Shown piece by piece: positions 28,087 through 37,548 of a stretch of 64,000 nucleotides of DNA. Source of the DNA: Amycolatopsis sp. (GTDB lineage: Bacteria > Actinomycetota > Actinomycetes > Mycobacteriales > Pseudonocardiaceae); assembly GCF_025464955.1 (NCBI RefSeq), contig NZ_JAODNM010000089.1:46096-110095 (forward strand). The letters are read 5' to 3'. Within the stretch, counting starts at the first letter, position 1. Every line of letters begins with the position of its first letter. The translations under genes were made by a program, and so were the position numbers. Below the pieces are notes generated by a model. It ran no database searches, was not told the origin of the DNA, and saw only the letters and a list, made by a program, of their open reading frames with translations.

Positions 28087-28249
28087 GCCACCGGCGGCAC
28101 CAAGATCGTTCAAGATGGCCGGATTCTTGACCGCGTGTCTCCGCGGGCCTACTCTGAGCACTGTTCGTAAGTAAAGTTTCCTAACTACCTACACCAACTA
28201 CTTCGGGGTGCTCGTTTTGACGGCGGCGGCGTGAGCAACCCGGGGAAAC

Positions 28250-28288
28250 GTGCGCTGGACGGAACGCTCGAAGTTCCGTTCAGCGCAC
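28250..28288. terminator. Hairpin between echA19 and the convergent ligase gene
   Basis: GTGCGCTGGACGGAAC pairs with GTTCCGTTCAGCGCAC around a 7-nt loop, one mismatch. It overlaps the last codons of the ligase gene and would stop both transcripts. Confidence 0.7.
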
Positions 28289-29827
28289 CCCATCCGCCAA
28301 GTACTGCTCGCGGAGCTTCCGCTTGTACAGCTTCCCGTTGGGGTCGCGCGGGAGTTCGGCGACGTAGTCGACGGTCTTGGGCAGCTTGAACTTCGCGAGC
28401 CGGCCGCGGGCGAAGACGAGGAGTTCCGCGGTGAGCTCGTCACCGCCTTCGACCCCCGGCGCGGGTTGCACAACGGCTTTGATCTCCTCACCCCAGTCGG
28501 CATGCGGAATACCGAACACCGCCACGTCGGCGACCTTGGGGTGGGTGATCAGCTCACCTTCGATCTCCGCCGGGTAGATGTTCACCCCGCCGGAAATGAT
28601 CAGATCCGCTTTCCGGTCGTGCAGGAACAGGTAACCGTCCTCGTCGAGATGGCCGACGTCGCCGAGCGTGAACAGGTCGCCGACCCGCGTCTGCTCGGTT
28701 TTCTCCCGGTCCTTGTGGTACTCGAACCGCGAGTCGCCCATCTTCAGGTAGACCGTGCCGATCTCCCCCGGCGGTACCGCCGAGCCGTTGTCGTCGAGCA
28801 CTTTGACGGTCGAACCCGGCCACGGTGTGCCGACGGATCCCGGTTTCCGCAACCAGTCCGCGCCGGTGATGACCGTGCCGCCCCCTTCGGTCGCGGCGTA
28901 GTACTCCGTGACAACCGGGCCCCACCAGTCGAGCATCCGGCGTTTGACCTCAAGCGGGCAAGGCGCGGCGCCGTGGATCATGACACGCAGCGACGACAGG
29001 TCGTAGCGCTCGCGCACCGGCTCGGGCAACGCCAGCAGACGCCTGAACTGCGTCGGCACGAGGTGGCTGTGTGTCACGCGGTGCCGCTCGATCAGCCGCA
29101 GCGCTTCCTCGGAATCCCAGCGGTCCATCAGCACCGCGGTATGGCCGAGCTGGATCGAGATCGCGACGAAGTTGAGCACGGCCGTGTGGTAGAGCGGGGA
29201 GCCGCAGAGGTGCACGTGTCCGTCGAACGGCTTGAGCCCGAAGATCCCGAAGAACCACGTCGACGCACCGGGAACCTGATCGGGGTCGGCGCCCGTGAGC
29301 GGACGCCGGACGCCTTTCGGCCGGCCCGTCGTGCCGGAGGTGTACAGCATCGGCGAGCCCGCGGTGCGCTCGTTCGGGCGACCATCGCCCTCCCCCGCGC
29401 CGAGCTCCTCTAGGCGGCGGAAGCCGTCGATGTGTCCGGCTGCGAATCGCGCGCGGACAGGGATGCCGGCTTCGTCGGCCGCCGCGACGGCCACCTCGGC
29501 GAAGCGTTCGTGTGCGAGGAACGCCTTGGCGCCGCTGTCCGCGAGAATGTACGCGACCTCAGGCGCGATCAGGTGCCAGTTGACGACGACGATGTACAGC
29601 CCGGTCTGCAGGGCTGCGAACTGCGCTGCCAGGAGCTCGACCCCGTTCGGCTGCAGGACGACGATTGCGTCGCCGGTTTCGAGACCGAGCGACCGCAAGC
29701 CACGCGCGTACGCGTTGGCCTTCGCGGCCAGCTCGCCGTAGCCGACCTCTCGACCGTCCGGCTCGACGACAGCCGTGCGCTCCGGTTCGCCGGCGGCGAT
29801 GGTCCACAGTCCCAGCGAGGTGTCCAT
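28280..29827 (-). CDS. KstR-controlled acyl-CoA ligase of unknown substrate
   Basis: 515 residues, ANL adenylating family: LYTSGTTGRPKGVRRP (A3), EYYAATEGGGT (A5), LGDVGHLDEDGYLFLHDR (A7/A8) and the C-terminal PNGKLYKRKLRE lysine region. It resembles neither FadD19 nor FadD3 nor FadD17 closely, as I recall them. A perfect KstR box sits 11 nt before the start, so it belongs to the sterol side-chain regulon; it may activate a shorter or branched side-chain acid. ATG at 29827 has no Shine-Dalgarno sequence but has TAGATT ending 6 nt upstream, so it is probably leaderless. Confidence 0.85.
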   Translation of the reverse strand: MDTSLGLWTIAAGEPERTAVVEPDGREVGYGELAAKANAYARGLRSLGLETGDAIVVLQPNGVELLAAQFAALQTGLYIVVVNWHLIAPEVAYILADSGAKAFLAHERFAEVAVAAADEAGIPVRARFAAGHIDGFRRLEELGAGEGDGRPNERTAGSPMLYTSGTTGRPKGVRRPLTGADPDQVPGASTWFFGIFGLKPFDGHVHLCGSPLYHTAVLNFVAISIQLGHTAVLMDRWDSEEALRLIERHRVTHSHLVPTQFRRLLALPEPVRERYDLSSLRVMIHGAAPCPLEVKRRMLDWWGPVVTEYYAATEGGGTVITGADWLRKPGSVGTPWPGSTVKVLDDNGSAVPPGEIGTVYLKMGDSRFEYHKDREKTEQTRVGDLFTLGDVGHLDEDGYLFLHDRKADLIISGGVNIYPAEIEGELITHPKVADVAVFGIPHADWGEEIKAVVQPAPGVEGGDELTAELLVFARGRLAKFKLPKTVDYVAELPRDPNGKLYKRKLREQYLADGVR

Positions 29828-29837
29828 CCCACAAATC

Positions 29838-29851
29838 TAGAACGTGTTCCA
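29838..29851. promoter_or_regulatory. KstR-type operator of the acyl-CoA ligase gene
   Basis: TAGAACGTGTTCCA matches TnnAACnnGTTnnA perfectly. Its last two bases (minus strand) are the TA of the TAGATT -10 hexamer at 29834-29839. Confidence 0.8.
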
Positions 29852-29893
29852 TGCGAGGCGCAACCGTCTCGGGCCTACCATTGCGGACAATTC

Positions 29894-29907
29894 GAGAACG
29901 TGTTTCA
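29894..29907. promoter_or_regulatory. KstR-type operator of the DUF35-ltp4-ltp3 operon
   Basis: GAGAACGTGTTTCA matches the KstR pattern except for the first base. It ends 8 nt before the DUF35 start codon and is separate from the box of the divergent ligase gene. Confidence 0.7.
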
Positions 29908-29915
29908 CTTCGAAG

Positions 29916-30878
29916 ATGACCGGTATCGAAGCGCCCCTCTCCGCGCCGCTCGACGTCGGCTTCGACTACACGCGCTCGCTCGGGCCGGTCCTCGGCCGGT
30001 TCGCCGACGGCCTGCGGCACCGCCGGATCGAGGGCATCCGAGGCAGCGACGGCCGGATACACGTGCCGCCCGTCGAGTACGACCCCGTCGACGCCGCGCC
30101 GCTGGACGAGTTCGTCCCGGTGGCCGACGAAGGAACCGTCCTCTCCTGGTCGTGGGCACCGGAACCCCTTGACGGACAACCGCTTTCCCACGCGTTCGCC
30201 TGGGCCCTGATCCGGCTGGACGGCGCGGACACCGCGTTGCTGCACGCGGTCGACGCCGGCGATCCTGAGCATGTCCGCAGCGGTATGCGGGTGCGCGCCC
30301 GATGGGCGGCCGAACCGGTCGGCCACATCCGCGACATCGTCTGCTTCGAGCCGGCGGACAGGCCCGAGAAGCCCCAGCCCCCGGTGCGCGACGGCGAGCC
30401 GGTCACCAGTGTGATCACCCCGATCCACCTGCGCTACCAGCACTCCGTCTCCCCCGAGGAAAGCCGCTACCTGCGCGCGCTGGGGGAAGGACGGCTGATC
30501 GGCCAACGCTGTCCGGCCTGCGAGAAGGTCTACCTCCCGCCACGCGGCGCGTGTCCCACCGACGGCGTGCCGACCACCGACGAGGTCGAACTCCCCGACA
30601 CCGGCATCGTCACGACGTTCTGCGTGGTCAACGTCCCGTTCCTCGGCCAGCGCATCAAACCGCCGTACGTCGCCGCGTACATCCTGCTCGACGGCGCGGA
30701 CATCGCGTTCCTGCACCTCGTGCTCGGCTGCGACGCGGCCGACGTCCGCATGGGACTGCGTGTCCGCGCCCAGTGGAAGCCCCGGGACGAATGGGGGACT
30801 TCATTGGAGAACATCGACCACTTCGAGCCGACCGGTGAACCGGACGCGCCCTACGCGTCGTTCGCCCACCACCTCTAG
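29916..30878 (+). CDS. OB-fold DUF35 protein with two OB-like repeats, partner of Ltp3/Ltp4
   Basis: 320 residues, with position and layout like Rv3521. The C-terminal half has a rubredoxin-like knuckle CPACEKVYLPPRGAC and then an OB fold. The N-terminal half contains a second OB-like segment (SHAFAWALIRLDGADTALLH, then SGMRVRARW) that parallels the C-terminal one (VAAYILLDGADIAFLH, then MGLRVRAQW). Only three of four zinc Cys are present; an Asp follows the third. DUF35 proteins pair with Ltp enzymes in steroid retro-aldolases (as ChsH2 with Ltp2). The operon continues into ltp4 after 9 nt. Confidence 0.82.
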   Translation: MTGIEAPLSAPLDVGFDYTRSLGPVLGRFADGLRHRRIEGIRGSDGRIHVPPVEYDPVDAAPLDEFVPVADEGTVLSWSWAPEPLDGQPLSHAFAWALIRLDGADTALLHAVDAGDPEHVRSGMRVRARWAAEPVGHIRDIVCFEPADRPEKPQPPVRDGEPVTSVITPIHLRYQHSVSPEESRYLRALGEGRLIGQRCPACEKVYLPPRGACPTDGVPTTDEVELPDTGIVTTFCVVNVPFLGQRIKPPYVAAYILLDGADIAFLHLVLGCDAADVRMGLRVRAQWKPRDEWGTSLENIDHFEPTGEPDAPYASFAHHL

Positions 30879-30887
30879 GAGTCGTCC

Positions 30888-31943
30888 ATGGCCGAAGTCG
30901 CGATCGTGGGATTCGCCCAGGCGCCGAACGTGCGGGCGAGCACCGGGACGACCAACGGCGTCGAGCTGCTGGTGCCGATCTTCGCCGAGGTCTTCGCGCG
31001 CACCGGACTGTCCAAATCGGACATCGGGTTCTGGTGCTCGGGTTCCTCGGACTACCTCGCGGGGCGCGCGTTCTCGTTCATCGCGGCGGTGGACGCGATC
31101 GGTGCCGTCCCGCCGATCCACGAATCGCATGTCGAGATGGACGCGGCCTGGGCGCTTTACGAAGCCTGGCTGAAGATCCGGATGGACGAGGTCGACACCG
31201 CGCTCGTGTACGGGTTCGGCAAGTCGTCGGCCGGGGACCTGCGCCGAGTCCTCGCCCTGCAGCTCGACCCGTACGTCGTCGCGCCGCTCTGGCCGGATCC
31301 GGTGGCCATCGCCGGGATCCAGGCACGGCTCGGACTGGAAACCGGGCTCTGGACCGAACAGGACATGGCCGGGGTCGCGGCGCGCAGCCGGACCGACGCC
31401 GTCGGCAACAGGTTCGCGCAGGTAAGTGGCGAGGTCGACAGCGCCGAGCTCCTCGACACCCCGTACGTCGCCGATCCCTTGCGTGCCCACGACATTCCGC
31501 CGATCAGCGACGGCGCGTCGGTCATCGTGCTGGCGTCGGTCGACCGTGCCCGCGAGCTCGTGGAACACCCTGCCGTGATCACCGGGATCGAGCATCGCGT
31601 CGATTCACCGGTGCTCGGCGCACGCGATCTGACCCGCTCGGCGTCGACCGAATCCGCCGCGCGCGGCCTCGACCTCGACGGCGTCGAGATCGCCGAACTG
31701 CACGCTCCGTTCACCCACCAGGAGCTGATCCTGCGCTCGGCCCTCGGCCTCGGTGACGACGTGCGGATCAACCCGTCCGGCGGCGCCCTCACCGCGAATC
31801 CGATGTTCTCCGCCGGTCTGGCGCGCATCGGCGAAGCAGCCGACCGGATCCTCAACGGTCAGGCACGCAAAACCCTCGCCCACGCGACGAGCGGGCCCGC
31901 CCTGCAACAGAACCTCGTCGCCGTGCTGGAAGGGATCGGCTGA
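30888..31943 (+). CDS. ltp4: Thiolase-fold lyase Ltp4
   Basis: 351 residues (Rv3522 about 354), SCP-x-type thiolase fold. It starts AEVAIVGFAQAPN and has ISDGASVIVLAS and NPSGGALTANPMFSAGL near the C-terminus. No nucleophilic Cys appears where thiolases have it (HESHVEMDAAWALY), so it is more likely an aldolase-type subunit. In Rhodococcus, Ltp3 and Ltp4 were reported as needed for C24-branched sterol side chains. Its TGA overlaps the ltp3 ATG by one base. Confidence 0.83.
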   Translation: MAEVAIVGFAQAPNVRASTGTTNGVELLVPIFAEVFARTGLSKSDIGFWCSGSSDYLAGRAFSFIAAVDAIGAVPPIHESHVEMDAAWALYEAWLKIRMDEVDTALVYGFGKSSAGDLRRVLALQLDPYVVAPLWPDPVAIAGIQARLGLETGLWTEQDMAGVAARSRTDAVGNRFAQVSGEVDSAELLDTPYVADPLRAHDIPPISDGASVIVLASVDRARELVEHPAVITGIEHRVDSPVLGARDLTRSASTESAARGLDLDGVEIAELHAPFTHQELILRSALGLGDDVRINPSGGALTANPMFSAGLARIGEAADRILNGQARKTLAHATSGPALQQNLVAVLEGIG

Positions 31944-33106
31944 TGGGCAAGCAACTCGCCGCGGTACTCGGCACCGGCCAGACACACCACCGGGCCAAAC
32001 GACTCGACGTCTCGATGCCCGGCCTGCTCCGGGAAGCCATCGACCGCGCGATGCTCGACGCGCAGGTGGGGTGGGACGAGATCGACGCCGTCGTCCTCGG
32101 CAAAGCGCCCGACCTGTTCGAGGGCGTCATGATGCCGGAGCTGTTCCTCGCCGACGCGCTCGGCGCGACCGGAAAGCCGCTGCTGCGGGTGCACACCGCG
32201 GGTTCGGTCGGCGGGTCGACCGCGCTCGTGGCCACGTCGCTCGTGCAGGCCGGGATCCACCGGCGGGTGCTGACCGTCGCGTTCGAAAAGCAGTCGGAGT
32301 CCAACGCGATGTGGGGCCTGTCGATCCTGCCGCCGTTCCAGATGCCGGTCGGCGCGGGCGCGGGCGGGTACTTCGCCCCGCACATCCGCTCCTACATCCG
32401 GCGGTCCGGCGCGCCCGAGCACATCGGCGCGATCGTGGCCGCGAAGGACCGCCGCAACGGCGCACTGAACCCGTACGCCCATCTTCGGCAGGCGGACATC
32501 ACCGTGGAATCGGTGCGGGCGTCCAAGATGCTGTGGGACCCCATCCGGTACGACGAAACCTGCCCGTCGTCGGACGGCGCCTGCGCGATGGTGATCGGCG
32601 ACGAGGCCGCGGGGGACGCCGTGCCGGGCGGCGCCGCGTGGGTCCACGCCACCGCGATGCGCACCGAACCGACCACCTTCTCCGGGCGCGACCAGGTCAA
32701 CCCGCAGGCCGGCCGGGACGCGGCGGCCGAGCTGTGGAAGCAGGCGGGGATCACCGACCCGCTGTCCGAAGTGGACGTCGCCGAAATCTACGTGCCGTTC
32801 TCCTGGTTCGAGCCGATGTGGTTGGAGAACCTGGGTTTCACCGCCGAAGGCGAGGGCTGGAAGGTCACCGAGGCCGGAGAGACGGCGCTCGGCGGACGCC
32901 TGCCCGTCAACCCGTCGGGCGGGGTGCTGTCGTCGAACCCGATCGGCGCATCCGGCATGCTCCGGTTTTCCGAGGCGGCGAAACAGGTCATGAGCCGTGC
33001 GGGCGACTACCAGGTCGACGGCGCTCGCATCGCCCTCGGCCACGCCTACGGTGGCGGCTCGCAGTATTTCTCGATGTGGGTAGTGGGCCGCGACAAACCG
33101 GCCTGA
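31943..33106 (+). CDS. ltp3: Thiolase-fold lyase Ltp3
   Basis: 387 residues (Rv3523 is 394). Thiolase-fold segments include RVHTAGSVGGSTALVA at the position of the thiolase nucleophile loop, again without a Cys, and NPSGGVLSSNPIGASG then GHAYGGGSQYFSMWV at the C-terminus. Family knowledge: with Ltp4 it takes part in retro-aldol cleavage of the branched sterol side chain. The DUF35-ltp4-ltp3 order equals Rv3521-Rv3523. It is convergent with the transglutaminase-like gene with 3 nt between. Confidence 0.85.
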   Translation: MGKQLAAVLGTGQTHHRAKRLDVSMPGLLREAIDRAMLDAQVGWDEIDAVVLGKAPDLFEGVMMPELFLADALGATGKPLLRVHTAGSVGGSTALVATSLVQAGIHRRVLTVAFEKQSESNAMWGLSILPPFQMPVGAGAGGYFAPHIRSYIRRSGAPEHIGAIVAAKDRRNGALNPYAHLRQADITVESVRASKMLWDPIRYDETCPSSDGACAMVIGDEAAGDAVPGGAAWVHATAMRTEPTTFSGRDQVNPQAGRDAAAELWKQAGITDPLSEVDVAEIYVPFSWFEPMWLENLGFTAEGEGWKVTEAGETALGGRLPVNPSGGVLSSNPIGASGMLRFSEAAKQVMSRAGDYQVDGARIALGHAYGGGSQYFSMWVVGRDKPA

Positions 33107-33109
33107 GCG

Positions 33110-33925
33110 TCAGGCGAGGGCGATGAGGGTGGTGCCGTCGTCCTCGGGGAGTTCAGGCTCGGCGGTGACGAGGACGGTGCTGCCGAGGAACTCGATCTCG
33201 CTGCCGAGGGTGGCGAGGAACGCCGTGTCCGCCGCGTCACGTCCGGTCGCGATGCGGGTCAGGCTCTGCCGCGGCGCCAGGCCGGTCGCGTCGAACACGT
33301 ACCAGTGGCCGTCGATCGCCGCCTCGAACACGGCATGGAAGTCCATCGGGGACAGTCCCGGCGCGTAGACGGCCACGAACCGTGTCGGGATGTCGACCAC
33401 CCGGCACAGCGAAATACACAAATGCGCGAAGTCGCGGCAGACGCCTTGGCCCTCGAGCAGGCTGTCGATCGCGTCGTCGTTCGGGCCGCCCGCGCCGATG
33501 ACGTACCCGAGGTTCTCGGCGACGTACCGGACGATCGCGTCGACCTGTGCGCGCACGTTCGGTAGCGAGCCGAACCGCGCCATCGCGAGCCCGCCCATGC
33601 GGTCGGACGGGCAGTACCGGCTGGGACGGGTGTAGGTGACGAGGTCCGCGCCGGTGAGTTTCTCCGGCACGGCCGGGCCGAGTTCGCGCTCGGCCCGGTA
33701 CCGCACGGAGTACTCCCCCAGCGGCAGGTCCACGATGTGCGCGCGGGTGCGGTGCTCGAACTCGACGGCCTCGGGCACAAAGCCGGGACCGGACGTCTGA
33801 AAGGAGTTGAGGAAAAGGAGCTCCTCGGTCTCGGCCCGGTCCGCGACGGCCACCGAAAAGACCATCTTGCCGGGCTTGGTCACGCGCAGGGTGAGTTCGA
33901 CATCGATCAGGCAGCGCGGGGTCAT
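33110..33925 (-). CDS. Transglutaminase-like domain protein
   Basis: 271 residues. An N-terminal beta-rich region (to about 110) is followed by the transglutaminase-like core with a papain-type triad: Cys in GQGVCRDFAH, His in MDFHAVFEA and Asp in YVFDATGLA. Bacterial members are often peptidases or amidases of unknown target. It stands between two steroid gene groups but shows no KstR box of its own and no obvious link to sterol catabolism. ATG at 33925 is used. Confidence 0.8.
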   Translation of the reverse strand: MTPRCLIDVELTLRVTKPGKMVFSVAVADRAETEELLFLNSFQTSGPGFVPEAVEFEHRTRAHIVDLPLGEYSVRYRAERELGPAVPEKLTGADLVTYTRPSRYCPSDRMGGLAMARFGSLPNVRAQVDAIVRYVAENLGYVIGAGGPNDDAIDSLLEGQGVCRDFAHLCISLCRVVDIPTRFVAVYAPGLSPMDFHAVFEAAIDGHWYVFDATGLAPRQSLTRIATGRDAADTAFLATLGSEIEFLGSTVLVTAEPELPEDDGTTLIALA

Positions 33926-33952
33926 CGCCCCATCATCCCCCGCGACGTCGAG

Positions 33953-35179
33953 TCACGAGTACTTGCACTGATAATGTTTGATGCCGTTGAGCCAGCTCGA
34001 CCGCAGCCGCTCCGGCGGGGAGAGCTCGCTGATGTCGGGCATCGTCTTCGCTAGCGCGCTGAAGATGAGGTCGATTTCGAGCCGGGCGAGGTTGGCGCCG
34101 ATGCAGTAGTGCGAGCCCGTGCCGCCGAATCCGACGTGCGGGTTGTCCTTCCGCAGGATGTCGAACCGCTCCGGACCGTCGAACACCTCCGGGTCGAAGT
34201 TCGCCGAGCTGTAGAACATCCCGACGCGGTCACCGCGGGCGATCCGCTGGCCGCCGAGCACGGTGTCCCTGGTCGCGGTGCGCTGGAAGGACACGACCGG
34301 GGTGGCCCAGCGGACGATCTCGTCGGGCGCGGTCTTCGGCCGCTGCTCCTGGAAGATCTTCCACTGGTCGGGGTGGTCGATGAACGCCTTCATGCCGTGG
34401 GTGATCGCGTTCCGGGTCGTCTCGTTGCCGGCGACGACGAGCAGGATCACGAAGAACCCGAACTCGTCGGACGCCATCGACTCGCCGTCGATATCGGCTT
34501 GGATGAGCGTGGTGACGATGTCGTCCATCGGGCACTTGCGCCGCTCTTCGGCCATGTTCCAGGCGTAACCGGCGATCTCCGCCGAGGCCGCGAGCGGTTC
34601 GACGTCGTATTCGGGGTCGTCGTAGGCGACCATCTGGTTGGACCAGTCGAAGATCTTGAGCCGGTCCTTCTGCGGGATGCCGAGCAGCTCGGCGATGGCC
34701 TGCAAGGGCAGTTCGCACGCGACGTCGGTGACGAAGTCGCCGGAGCCCTTCGCCTTGGCGTCGTGAACGATCCGCTCAGCTCGCTCGCGCAAGGCGTCTT
34801 CGAGCTTCGCGATGGATTTCGGGGTGAAGCCCTTCGAGACGACGCGGCGGAGCTTCGTGTGCTGGGGCGCGTCCATGTTGAGCAGGACGAGCCGGTTGGC
34901 GTTGAGGTTGTCCTCGGTCATGTGCTCGTCGAAGCGGATGATCGCCGTCTTCTCGTGCGAGGAGAAGAGCTCGGTGTTGCGTGAGACCTCTTTGACGTCC
35001 TCGAGCCGGGTGACGACCCAGTAGCCGTCGTCTCCGAAGCCGGCGAGGTTGCGTCGCTGTGGATTCCACCAGACCGGCGCGGTCTTCCGCAGCCGCGCGA
35101 ACTCCTCCACCGGCAGTCTCGTGGCGTACAGGTCCGGGTCCGTGAAATCGAAACCGGTCGGGAGCAGCGGAGCGACCAC
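33953..35179 (-). CDS. cyp125: Cytochrome P450 CYP125, steroid C26/C27 monooxygenase
   Basis: 408 residues. The haem-binding loop is FGGTGSHYCIGANLAR; the I-helix is VAGNETTRN; ExxR lies in PDEIVRWATP-preceding helix K context. RFVMLNMDAP-like and SSWLNGIKHYQ segments closely parallel Rv3545c as I recall it. CYP125 oxidises the terminal side-chain carbon of cholest-4-en-3-one, starting side-chain degradation. GTG at 35179 follows GGAGGT by only 4-5 nt. It is divergent from fadA5, as Rv3545c-Rv3546, with its own KstR box. Confidence 0.92.
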   Translation of the reverse strand: MVAPLLPTGFDFTDPDLYATRLPVEEFARLRKTAPVWWNPQRRNLAGFGDDGYWVVTRLEDVKEVSRNTELFSSHEKTAIIRFDEHMTEDNLNANRLVLLNMDAPQHTKLRRVVSKGFTPKSIAKLEDALRERAERIVHDAKAKGSGDFVTDVACELPLQAIAELLGIPQKDRLKIFDWSNQMVAYDDPEYDVEPLAASAEIAGYAWNMAEERRKCPMDDIVTTLIQADIDGESMASDEFGFFVILLVVAGNETTRNAITHGMKAFIDHPDQWKIFQEQRPKTAPDEIVRWATPVVSFQRTATRDTVLGGQRIARGDRVGMFYSSANFDPEVFDGPERFDILRKDNPHVGFGGTGSHYCIGANLARLEIDLIFSALAKTMPDISELSPPERLRSSWLNGIKHYQCKYS

Positions 35180-35196
35180 GACGACCTCCCTGTCGT

Positions 35197-35210
35197 TGAA
35201 ACACGTTCTA
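35197..35210. promoter_or_regulatory. KstR-type operator of cyp125
   Basis: On the minus strand TAGAACGTGTTTCA fits TnnAACnnGTTnnA exactly, 18 nt upstream of the cyp125 start. Confidence 0.8.
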
Positions 35211-35361
35211 CAGCTGATTAGAGCATACGGTGTTAACTAAGTGAAGAGTCTTGGGTGATACCCGTTTACTTCACCGATCGAGAAGACGAAAGCGCTGGTC
35301 GGACCAGTTTTGACAGGGAGTGATCAAATACCGCCCAGCCCAGGGAGTCCTTGCCAAAAAT

Positions 35362-36516
<1,155 letters not shown>

Positions 36517-36555
36517 CCCCCTCCCCCGTTGCACACGCGCGTAACCCGCGCACGC

Positions 36556-36626
36556 AAGGACCGCAACTCGACGGCGAGTTGCGATGGTTGCGGACGCTAA
36601 GGACCGCAACTCGACGGCGAGTTGCG
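36556..36626. repeat. Dispersed palindrome, family B, copies 1 and 2 in tandem
   Basis: Two identical 28-nt units begin at 36556 and 36599 (period 43). Each contains the self-complementary word GCAACTCGACGGCGAGTTGC, able to form an 8-9 bp hairpin with an ACGG loop. They lie between the convergent fadA5 and SDR genes, where they may act as terminators. A third copy of the core is at 63689-63709. Confidence 0.75.
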
Positions 36627-36642
36627 GTGGGTCGGGGAGGGG

Positions 36643-37548
36643 CTAGGTGCCGTAGGCGGAGGGTGGGGTGGGGGCGGCGGCGATGAGGCGGGCGACGACG
36701 GGGCCGAGTTCGGCTGGGAGGCGCCGCGCGGCCTTGTCCTCGGCCGGGCCGTGCTGCCAGCCGGTGGCCAGCGACACCCGGCCGCCGTCCACTTCGAACA
36801 CCCGGCCGGTGATCCCGGCGGACTCCGCGCTGCCGAGCCAGACGACCAACGGCGAGACGTTCTCCGGCGCCATCGCGTCAAAAACGCCCGCGCGGGCAGC
36901 CATTGCGTCGGCGAACGTCGTCTCGGTCATCCGCGTCCGCGCGGCCGGCGCGATGGCGTTGACCGTCACGCCGTACCTCGCGAGTTCGGCCGCCGCGGTC
37001 ACGGTCAGCCCCGCGATACCGGCTTTGGCTGCCGCGTAGTTGCTCTGGCCGACGCTGCCGAGCAACCCCGCCCCAGAACCGGTGTTGACCACCCGCGCCT
37101 CCGGCGCCCGACCCGCCTTGGCCTCCGCACGCCAGTAAGCCGCAGCGTGTCGCAACGGCGCGAAGTGCCCCTTGAGATGCACTCGGACAACGGCGTCCCA
37201 CTCGTCCTCGCCGAGGTTGACCAGCATCCGATCACGCACGAATCCCGCGTTGTTGACCAGTACATCCAACCGGCCGAAGGTCGCGATCGCCTGCTGCACC
37301 AACCGGAACGCGCCCGCCCAGTCCGCCACGTCGTCGGTGTTCGCCACCGCCTTGCCGCCCGACGCCATGATCTCGTCGACGACGTCCTGAGCCGGTCCGG
37401 TGGAACCGCCGCCGCCGTCCGCACTGACACCGAGGTCGTTGACGACGACCAGCGCCCCCTCAGCCGCGAACGCCAGCGCGTGCGCCCGCCCGATTCCCCG
37501 GCCGGCGCCGGTGACGACAACCACCCGGCCCTCAACGATCCCGCTCAC
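36643..37548 (-). CDS. Short-chain dehydrogenase/reductase (Rv3548c-like)
   Basis: 301 residues, classical SDR: TGAGRGIGRAHA cofactor motif near residue 14, NNAG near 99, and the YAAAK catalytic Tyr/Lys near 168. The N-terminal region with VVNDLGVSADGGGG resembles the dehydrogenase domain of multifunctional beta-oxidation enzymes, so a 3-hydroxyacyl-CoA dehydrogenase role fits. It follows the second SDR gene with a GTGA overlap. Position equals Rv3548c in the KstR2 region; the exact substrate is not established here. Confidence 0.82.
   Translation of the reverse strand: MSGIVEGRVVVVTGAGRGIGRAHALAFAAEGALVVVNDLGVSADGGGGSTGPAQDVVDEIMASGGKAVANTDDVADWAGAFRLVQQAIATFGRLDVLVNNAGFVRDRMLVNLGEDEWDAVVRVHLKGHFAPLRHAAAYWRAEAKAGRAPEARVVNTGSGAGLLGSVGQSNYAAAKAGIAGLTVTAAAELARYGVTVNAIAPAARTRMTETTFADAMAARAGVFDAMAPENVSPLVVWLGSAESAGITGRVFEVDGGRVSLATGWQHGPAEDKAARRLPAELGPVVARLIAAAPTPPSAYGT

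Noticed and set aside
31943-33106. Ltp3 as a conventional acetyl-CoA acetyltransferase
   Set aside because: The nucleophilic Cys is missing and the DUF35-Ltp context points to an aldolase.
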